DNA of 33,931 nt, taken from the NCBI GenBank assembly GCA_963169575.1, contig CAUJGH010000128.1:1-33931 (forward strand). Direction: 5' to 3'. The notes under the pieces were generated by a model that saw only the letters and a list, made by a program, of their open reading frames with translations, was not told where the DNA came from and searched no databases. How positions within the stretch are numbered: position 1 is the stretch's first letter; every line of letters starts with the position of its first letter. The stretch is from Myxococcota bacterium. GTDB lineage: Bacteria > Myxococcota_A > UBA9160 > UBA4427. The position numbers and the translations under genes are program-made. Below are positions 27,620 to 33,931 of this stretch, in pieces.

Positions 27620-28765
27620 ATGGAGAATCCCATCATGCATACCCCTCTCTGCGACCTGCTCGACATCGAGTTCCCGATCTTCGCCTTCACCCATTGCCGC
27701 GACGTCGTCGTCGCCGTCTCGAACGCCGGCGGCTTCGGCGTGCTCGGCGCGGTGGGCTTCACGCCCGAACAGCTCGAGCTCGAGTGCCGCTGGATCGACG
27801 AGCATCTCGTCGAGGGCGCGCGTTACGGCGTCGACCTCGTGATTCCGGAGAAATACGAGGGCAAGGGCTCGGATCTCGATCCGAAGGCCCTCGAAGAACA
27901 GCTTCGGAAGCTGATCCCCGCGGAGCATCGAAACTTCGCTTCCCGCCTGCTCTCCGATCACGGCGTCCCCGAGCTGCCCGCAGACCAGCACGCGCGCGAG
28001 CTGCTCGGCTGGACCGCGACGACCGCGAACCCGCTGCTCGACGTCGCGCTCGCGCATCCGAGGGTGACCCTGATCGCGAACGCCCTCGGCACGCCGCCCG
28101 CCGACGTCATCGCGCGCGTCCACGAGAGCGGACGTCTCGTCGCCGCGCTCTGTGGCCGGCTGCATCAGGCGAAGCGCCACAAGGACGCCGGCGTCGACAT
28201 CATCATCGCCCAGGGCACCGAGGGCGGCGGCCATACGGGCGACATCGGCAGCATCGTGCTCTGGCCCCAGGTCGTCGCCGCCGTGGCACCGACTCCGGTT
28301 CTGGCGGCGGGCGGCATCGGGACTGGGGCGCAGGTCGCGGCGGCGCTCGCCCTCGGTGCGCAGGGGGTCTGGACCGGCTCGCTCTGGCTGACGGTCTCCG
28401 AAGCCGAATCCGAGCCGGCGCAGATCGCGTCCTATCTCTCCGCGACGAGCGAAGACGCGGTCCGCTCGCGTTCGTATACGGGCAAGCCCTGCCGCATGCT
28501 GCGCAACGACTGGACCGAGGCCTGGGAGAAGCCCGAGAATCCGAAGCCGCTCGGCATGCCGCTGCAGGGCATGGTGACGGCCGACGCGATCTCGCGCACC
28601 AGCCGTTATGCCGGCGTCGCCGAGACCCAGCGCGTCGCCTTCAACCCCGTCGGCCAGGTCGTCGGCATGATGAAGGAGCGCAAGGCGGTCCGCGACGTCA
28701 TCTACGAGATCGTCGAAGGCTACGTCGAGGCGACCGAACGGCTGCAGGGCCTGCAGCCGGGCTGA
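27620..28765 (+). CDS. nitronate monooxygenase-like (2-nitropropane dioxygenase family) flavoprotein
   Basis: FPIFAFTHCRDVVVAVSNAGGFGVLGAVGFTPEQL, GVDIIIAQGTEGGGHTGDIGS, PVLAAGGIGTGAQVAAALALGAQGVWTGS. Confidence 0.93.
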   Translation: MENPIMHTPLCDLLDIEFPIFAFTHCRDVVVAVSNAGGFGVLGAVGFTPEQLELECRWIDEHLVEGARYGVDLVIPEKYEGKGSDLDPKALEEQLRKLIPAEHRNFASRLLSDHGVPELPADQHARELLGWTATTANPLLDVALAHPRVTLIANALGTPPADVIARVHESGRLVAALCGRLHQAKRHKDAGVDIIIAQGTEGGGHTGDIGSIVLWPQVVAAVAPTPVLAAGGIGTGAQVAAALALGAQGVWTGSLWLTVSEAESEPAQIASYLSATSEDAVRSRSYTGKPCRMLRNDWTEAWEKPENPKPLGMPLQGMVTADAISRTSRYAGVAETQRVAFNPVGQVVGMMKERKAVRDVIYEIVEGYVEATERLQGLQPG

Positions 28766-28774
28766 CGGAGCCGC

Positions 28775-28808
28775 CACCGGCCCGCCGGTCGAACCCGGCC
28801 GGCCGGTG
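28775..28808 (+). terminator. candidate stem-loop after the NMO-like CDS
   Basis: CACCGGCC-N18-GGCCGGTG inverted repeat, 10 nt after the stop; no T-tract. Confidence 0.4.
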
Positions 28809-28887
28809 CCCATCCGGCCCGCGATCCGGAGGGCCGCGATCTCCACGGCCGAGGGCCAGGCGGCCGCGATCGCTACAGTCGAGCGCC

Positions 28888-29958
28888 ATGAAGCAGCAAC
28901 TGCCCGCCGACGCGACGGGGCTCACGCCCGAATGGCTCTCGAACGCGCTCTCGGCGCGCCATCCGGGCGTCCGGGTCGCGGCGGTCGAAGTCCTCGACGC
29001 GACGGAACGCACCAATCATCATCTGCGCCTCGGACTCGCCTACGATGTCCGCGCCGGTGCGCCCGAGACGCTCTTCTGCAAGCTTCCGCCGCGCGATCCC
29101 GAGCATCGCGCGCGCATCGGCGCAGCAGGGATGGGCTCGCGCGAGGTTCATTTCTATCGCGCGGTCGCGCCGACGATCTCGATGCGCGTTCCCGTCTGCG
29201 AATTCGCCGAAGCCGGTCCCGATGGCGCGTTCCTGATGCTGCTCGAGGACTTGACGGCCCGCGGCTGCGCGATCTCCGATGGATCCTGGGCCGTCCCGGG
29301 CCGGCTCGCCCGCGCGGCGATCGGCGAGCTGGCGGAGCTGCATGTCCGCTGGGAGGCGCCGGAGCGGCTCGCGGAGGTGGCGTCCTGGGCCACGTCGCGG
29401 CGCGGCAAGGCGCCGGACTTCGTCCTCTCGACGCTCCGCCATGTGATCGATCACTGCGGCGACCGGCTCAGCGACGCCTATCTCGAGATCGCGCGCCTCT
29501 ACATCGATCATCACGACGCGATCGAAGCGGCCTGGGAGCGCGGTCCGCAGACGCTGATCCACGGCGACGCCCACATCGGCAACCTCTTCGTCGACGGGGA
29601 TCGCGTCGGATTTCTCGATTGGGGCATGGCGAAGATCGGGACGCCGATGCGCGATCTCGGCTTCTTCCTGACGATGGGCCTCGAATCGGAGGATCGCCGC
29701 CGGGAAGAGCGCTCTCTCGTCCGCCATTACCTCGCCGCGAGAGAAGCGCTCGGCGGCCGATCGATCGACTTCGACGAAGCCTGGCAGGCCTATCGAATCG
29801 AGGCAGCTTATGGCGTGATCGCGTCGTTCCTCTCGCTCGTCCCGCCCTACGACACCGAGTCGCGGCGCATGTTCACGACGAATTTCCGCGCCCGCGCGAT
29901 GGCGGCCCTCGACGATCTCGATTCGGTCGCGGCCGTCCGGGCGCTGCTCGGCCGCTGA
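28888..29958 (+). CDS. aminoglycoside-phosphotransferase/ecdysteroid-kinase-like protein
   Basis: LIHGDAHIGNLFVDGDRVGFLDWGMAKIGTPMRDLGFFL (Brenner motif and DxG-like), ETLFCKLPP. Confidence 0.92.
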   Translation: MKQQLPADATGLTPEWLSNALSARHPGVRVAAVEVLDATERTNHHLRLGLAYDVRAGAPETLFCKLPPRDPEHRARIGAAGMGSREVHFYRAVAPTISMRVPVCEFAEAGPDGAFLMLLEDLTARGCAISDGSWAVPGRLARAAIGELAELHVRWEAPERLAEVASWATSRRGKAPDFVLSTLRHVIDHCGDRLSDAYLEIARLYIDHHDAIEAAWERGPQTLIHGDAHIGNLFVDGDRVGFLDWGMAKIGTPMRDLGFFLTMGLESEDRRREERSLVRHYLAAREALGGRSIDFDEAWQAYRIEAAYGVIASFLSLVPPYDTESRRMFTTNFRARAMAALDDLDSVAAVRALLGR

Positions 29959-29959
29959 T

Positions 29960-31147
29960 TCATCTCGGCGAGTCGGTGCGGCCGAATCCGCCGATTCCGA
30001 AGAGCACCGCGATGGAGGTGCAGGTCATCGCCCCGAGTCCGAGCGCGAATCCGCCCGAGAGGTCGTAGAGCACGCCGAGCCCGAACGGGCCGAGCACGCC
30101 GCCGATCTGGGCCGCGGAGAAGAAGAGACCGCTCGCCGTCCCGGCGCGCTTCTCGCCGACGCCGGGGAGCTCGAGCAGGGTCAGCACGAGGATCGGCGTC
30201 AGCACCGTCGCGGCCGCACCCTGGAGCACGAGGCCCGCGAGCAGCGAGGGCCGCGCAGCGAGCTGCAGAAAGAGCGTCGACAGGCCGGAGGTCGCGACGA
30301 GCAGGAAGAGCAGGGAACGGCGTCGCGACGGAATCGCGAGCCGAGGGACGACGAGCGCCGAGGCGATGCCGACGAGCGTCGGGATCGCCGACCAATAACC
30401 GGCATCGATCGTCGAGAGGCCGCGGGCATGCAGCAGGGCCGGGAGCCAGCTCCCGATGCCGTGCGCGATCAGGAAGGTCCCCATCGCCATCGTCAGCAGG
30501 ACGCGTACGTCGGAGAGCGCGATCAGCTCCCGCATCGCCGAGAGCTGCGGCATCGAGCCGCGAAGCCGTCGATTCGTTTCGGCCTCGTGGAAGCTCGCGC
30601 GCGAGGTCACGGCGAGCCAGACGACGCCCGTGAGCGCGGCGACGGCGGCCCAGAGCCGCATGATCGCGCGCCAGTCTTCGAGCCAGGGCAGCAGCCACGA
30701 ATGCGTCAGCGTCAACGCGAGCGCGCCGCCGATCGCGGGGCCCGTCGCGTAGATGCCCATCGCGAGGCCGCGGCTCGGGCCCTCGAACCATTCGGTGACG
30801 ACCTTGGGCGCGCCGGTCGAGATGATGGGCGCGCCGAGCCCGAATGCCATGACCGAAAGCAGCAGCGTCGTGAAGTCGGTCGCGACGCTGCGAGCCAGCG
30901 CCGAGAGCGCGATTAGCGCGATGCCGAGCGTCAGCGCGGCGCGGCTTCCGAGTCGGTCGAGCAGCAGGCCACAGGGAATCGCGGTGACCATGTAGACCAG
31001 CTGCCAGGCGCCGAGCACGCTGCCCATCGCCGCGTGGCCGATGCCGAGCTCCTGCTCGACCAGCGAGACCAGCGGCGCGAGGCAGGTCGCGACGAGGCCG
31101 AAGGAGGCGTAGAGCCCGAACACGCCCCCGAGCAGCAGCCAGCGCAT
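29960..31147 (-). CDS. MFS transporter
   Basis: 12-TM pattern; GLLLDRLGSRAALTLGIALIALSA; start MRWLLLGGVFGLYASFG at 31147. Confidence 0.92.
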   Translation of the reverse strand: MRWLLLGGVFGLYASFGLVATCLAPLVSLVEQELGIGHAAMGSVLGAWQLVYMVTAIPCGLLLDRLGSRAALTLGIALIALSALARSVATDFTTLLLSVMAFGLGAPIISTGAPKVVTEWFEGPSRGLAMGIYATGPAIGGALALTLTHSWLLPWLEDWRAIMRLWAAVAALTGVVWLAVTSRASFHEAETNRRLRGSMPQLSAMRELIALSDVRVLLTMAMGTFLIAHGIGSWLPALLHARGLSTIDAGYWSAIPTLVGIASALVVPRLAIPSRRRSLLFLLVATSGLSTLFLQLAARPSLLAGLVLQGAAATVLTPILVLTLLELPGVGEKRAGTASGLFFSAAQIGGVLGPFGLGVLYDLSGGFALGLGAMTCTSIAVLFGIGGFGRTDSPR

Positions 31148-31311
31148 GATTCCCTTCCCGAGCCGCCGAAGAACGGTTTCGCCTTCGTCGGACCGGCGGC
31201 AGCACGGATCCGCGACGAGGCGGGGCAGGGTACATGCTCCCAGCGATCGATCACGCACGAAGACGGATGCGTCGTGGGAGTCGGGCCGAGCCGGCGCGCA
31301 GTCGTTCGGCG

Positions 31312-32451
31312 CTACGAAAGGCTCGCCAGCCCATCCGCCGCGACGATCCGCGGCTCGGGGCAGGGCGGCGGCCCGTCGAGGTCGTACCAGCGAAACTGCC
31401 AGACGCCTTCTCGATGCCCCGCCGTCGAGATCCACTGGACACCGGGCAGGCCCGGATCCCGCTGGGCGACGACGATCCGGACGGATCCATCCGGGCGTCG
31501 GGTCGCGAGCCGGGCGTTGGTATGGATCGGATGGTGGCGATAGTCGAACGACTCGCCCCAGTAGTTCGACAGAACGAACATCCAATAGGGGCATTCGCGC
31601 GGGGGACGGAAATCGATGACGGCCGCCTCGTCCGCCGCGAGTCGCCACCAGCCCGAAGACATCTGGTTGAACGGGATGCCCTGGTTGCGGCGCATGCCTT
31701 CGGGATCGCTGGGCTCGAAGGCGTTGGGCGCCCGGGCCGCGAACGCGTCCGCGTAGTCGAAGAAGAGCTTGTTGCTGCCGCGCAGATAGCGCGTCGTTCG
31801 GCGCAGGGCCGCGGCGACGGCCCCCGGATCGAGGGGCGGCGGCGGCGCGGTCGCGTCGGTGCGCTCGATCCGGAACTCGCCGGGGCGATCCGTCCGCCGG
31901 TCCCAGAAAGTCTGCCGGATCATCAACGTCGTCGAGCCGGGGCCGAGGCGAATCCAGTTGCCGGGCTGCTCGCGCGCCGAGAGCCGGACCTCGAAGCTCC
32001 CGTCGGGTGCGATCTCGAGTTCGTCGAGATCGACGAAGGCGACGGTGTCGCGGCCCTGCTCGCCCTTGCCGTAGGAGCCGCCGTAGATCGCGATCGTCAC
32101 GCGATGCGCGTCGCCCCGCCGGCCGTGGAGACGGTATTCGAAGGCTTCGGAGACGTAGGCGTTGAGATGGACGTTGTCCGGGTTGTCCCAGCCGAGCTTC
32201 ATCGTCTCGTGCAGGCTGACGGTCAGCGCGGGCACGGCGGCATCCCCGGACTCGACGATCAGCTCGAAGGCCGAGCGCAGCATGCGCGTCAGGAAGCGGT
32301 GGCCCTCGGCGAGGTCGACGGGGCTTTTGGGCGCGGTCGGGCGCAGGATCTCGGCGCCGAGCGACTTCAGCTCGTCGCAGAAATTCGCCCAGACCTCGCC
32401 GGAAGCCATGGCCCGATGGGCCTCGTCCTGACGGGCATCGTCGTCGCTCAT
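31312..32451 (-). CDS. DUF1214-domain protein
   Basis: NVHLNAYVSEAFEYRLHGRRGDAHRVTIAIYGG, CPYWMFVLSNYWGESFDYRHHPIHTNARLATRRPDGSVRIVVAQRDPGLPGVQWI is typical of the DUF1214 family. Confidence 0.88.
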   Translation of the reverse strand: MSDDDARQDEAHRAMASGEVWANFCDELKSLGAEILRPTAPKSPVDLAEGHRFLTRMLRSAFELIVESGDAAVPALTVSLHETMKLGWDNPDNVHLNAYVSEAFEYRLHGRRGDAHRVTIAIYGGSYGKGEQGRDTVAFVDLDELEIAPDGSFEVRLSAREQPGNWIRLGPGSTTLMIRQTFWDRRTDRPGEFRIERTDATAPPPPLDPGAVAAALRRTTRYLRGSNKLFFDYADAFAARAPNAFEPSDPEGMRRNQGIPFNQMSSGWWRLAADEAAVIDFRPPRECPYWMFVLSNYWGESFDYRHHPIHTNARLATRRPDGSVRIVVAQRDPGLPGVQWISTAGHREGVWQFRWYDLDGPPPCPEPRIVAADGLASLS

Positions 32452-33611
32452 GAAAGGGTCTCCCTGGGAGGCGTCGCGACGGGCTCGGGCCAGTCGAAAC
32501 GCGCGAAGAGCGGCGCGAGCGCGTCGCGGATCTGCTGGGGTGTGAGGCCGATCTCGGAGAGCGCGTAGTCGTGCGAGGGCTTGTACGCTCGCGCATGGCT
32601 CTCGGCTCGGCTCATCGCTGCCTCGGAAGAGGGCGTGATCGGGATGTCGAGATCGGTGTAGACCTGTCGCATCGCGCTCGCCGGATCGGTCGTCAGAAGC
32701 TCGTAGCGGACGGCGGTCCAGCGCGTCGCCGGATGCCGGTCGAGCACCTCGAACGGAAAGCGGTAATGCGCGATGGAGTTCTCGCCCACGATCGCGAGCG
32801 CCGCTTCGATCTGCGCAGCATCGGTTCCCGACGCCTTGTAGTTCCGGATCATCATCTTCTGGATGCTCGGAATCGTCTCGAAGGGATTGCGGACGAGGAC
32901 GACGAAGCGCGCGTCCGGAAACGTCTCGATCAGGCTCTGCACCTTGCTCGAGAACATCGGATTCTTGCTGAGATGGGTCTTGCCGGCTCCATTGAGCACG
33001 AGCTGGCGCTGGATGCAGGCGCGATAGAACGCCATGACCCGAGCCCGCGTTCGGGCGTCGAGCCTCTCGTCGAAGCGGGAATAGGGCTGCAGATCGTCGA
33101 GATTGGGGAAGACGACGCCCACCGTTCCCGAGTAGAGCGTCAGGGCGAGCAGGAATTCGTCCTCCTCGGGGCCGAGCAGATCCATCGGATGCATCTGGCG
33201 TCCGTCCGCGAAGTTCTCGTCCTGCCAGGCGCGCAGGCGCTTCTCATGGCGTCCGTCCAGACGATCGCGATCGAAGCGGCCGAGAGCCCGCAGGAGCTTC
33301 TTCTGGAGCAGGGAGGGGAGGAAGAGTTCGTAGGCCATGAACCAGTTGAACTGATCGTCGGCGGCCAGCAGCTCGTGCATCAACGTCGTTCCGCTCCGCG
33401 AATGGCCGATGATGAAGACCGGAGCGCGGACCGGGAGCCGGGCGAAGCGCGGGAACAGGATCCGATCGAGCGCCAGACAGATCGCGTTGAACGACGCCAG
33501 CATCGGTACCGCGAAGAAGAGCGTCCAGACGACCTTGCGCCGCCGTGCGCTCGTCGCCTCGCGGAACGCGCGGCGGAAGAGACGGACGAAGAGCCGGAAG
33601 TTGAAGGGCAA
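32448..33611 (-). CDS. sulfotransferase-family protein
   Basis: PVFIIGHSRSGTTLMHELLA (5'-PSB loop), HLSKNPMFSSKVQSLIETFPDARFVVLVRNPFETIPSIQKMM (3'-PB). The start is uncertain: TTG 33611 is suggested here; the ORF track runs to 33731, overlapping the divergent nitroreductase start. Confidence 0.9.
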   Translation of the reverse strand: MPFNFRLFVRLFRRAFREATSARRRKVVWTLFFAVPMLASFNAICLALDRILFPRFARLPVRAPVFIIGHSRSGTTLMHELLAADDQFNWFMAYELFLPSLLQKKLLRALGRFDRDRLDGRHEKRLRAWQDENFADGRQMHPMDLLGPEEDEFLLALTLYSGTVGVVFPNLDDLQPYSRFDERLDARTRARVMAFYRACIQRQLVLNGAGKTHLSKNPMFSSKVQSLIETFPDARFVVLVRNPFETIPSIQKMMIRNYKASGTDAAQIEAALAIVGENSIAHYRFPFEVLDRHPATRWTAVRYELLTTDPASAMRQVYTDLDIPITPSSEAAMSRAESHARAYKPSHDYALSEIGLTPQQIRDALAPLFARFDWPEPVATPPRETLS

Positions 33612-33683
33612 GCGGTGGACTCCCCCGTCCCATACGGTTCCTGCACGCGGGCCATCGGCTCGCGAAGCCAAGGAGTTCGCAGG

Positions 33684-33931
33684 ATGGCAGACCGGCCCAC
33701 CACCGGCACGACCCCTCCCCTCGACGCGCATGCGACCGAGCTCTTCGGCTCGGATCGCGGGCGGATCGGACTCTACGAGGCGATCGCCACCACGCGGGCG
33801 ATCCGGAGGCTGCGCGCGGAACCGATTACCGAAGCGGTGGTAGAGCGGATCCAGCGCGCAGCGACTTTTGCGCCGACCCGAGGCAACGCCCAGCCCGGGC
33901 GCGGGGTCGTCCAGCAGGACCCGGCCCCCAA
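33684..33931 (+). CDS. nitroreductase-family protein, 3' truncated by window end
   Basis: ATG after AAGGAG; LYEAIATTRAIRRLRAEPITEAVVERIQRAATFAPTRGNAQP matches the nitroreductase N-terminus; not in the ORF track because no stop is reached. Confidence 0.8.
   Translation, partial: MADRPTTGTTPPLDAHATELFGSDRGRIGLYEAIATTRAIRRLRAEPITEAVVERIQRAATFAPTRGNAQPGRGVVQQDPAP

Noticed and set aside
25313-28846. 1177-aa minus-strand ORF
   Set aside because: Shadow frame opposite the NMO-like and TetR genes and out of frame with the metallopeptidase; Arg-rich and without domain motifs.
26716-29958. 1080-aa plus-strand ORF as a fusion protein
   Set aside because: Only 28888-29958 (phosphotransferase) has motifs; the upstream part is a shadow of TetR/NMO in another frame.
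29960-32596. 878-aa minus ORF as a single long protein
   Set aside because: Only the C-terminal 396 aa is an MFS transporter; the upstream portion is a shadow of DUF1214.

Overview
This is a high-GC bacterial chromosomal window. The order is suggestive of a deltaproteobacterial/Myxococcota-like or related environmental lineage, but that is inference only. The left part (about 1.2-8.5 kb) is a signalling cluster: PAS hybrid histidine kinase, REC-LuxR response regulator, outer-membrane beta-barrel protein, stand-alone PstS-like small binding protein, and a membrane PAS histidine kinase. A tRNA-Arg with the uncommon anticodon GCG follows, then a PilZ protein. The centre and right carry lipid/steroid/xenobiotic-type catabolic genes: SDR, Zn-alcohol dehydrogenase, N-acyl-D-amino-acid-deacylase-like amidohydrolase, two adjacent acyl-CoA dehydrogenases, DsbA/HCCA-isomerase-like protein, Rieske oxygenase, nitronate monooxygenase-like protein, APH-like phosphotransferase, DUF1214 protein, sulfotransferase and nitroreductase. 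There is also an ATP-grasp/zinc-metallopeptidase gene pair. No CRISPR array, transposase, integrase or rRNA was recognised. Many of the longest ORFs in the track (e.g. 1920 aa, 1177 aa, 1080 aa) are GC-driven shadow frames and were rejected. The strongest non-gene signal is a bipartite element, TTTTGGCA-N14-GAGACG, found upstream of both the response regulator and the membrane kinase. All family calls are from motif reading; no database search was run.
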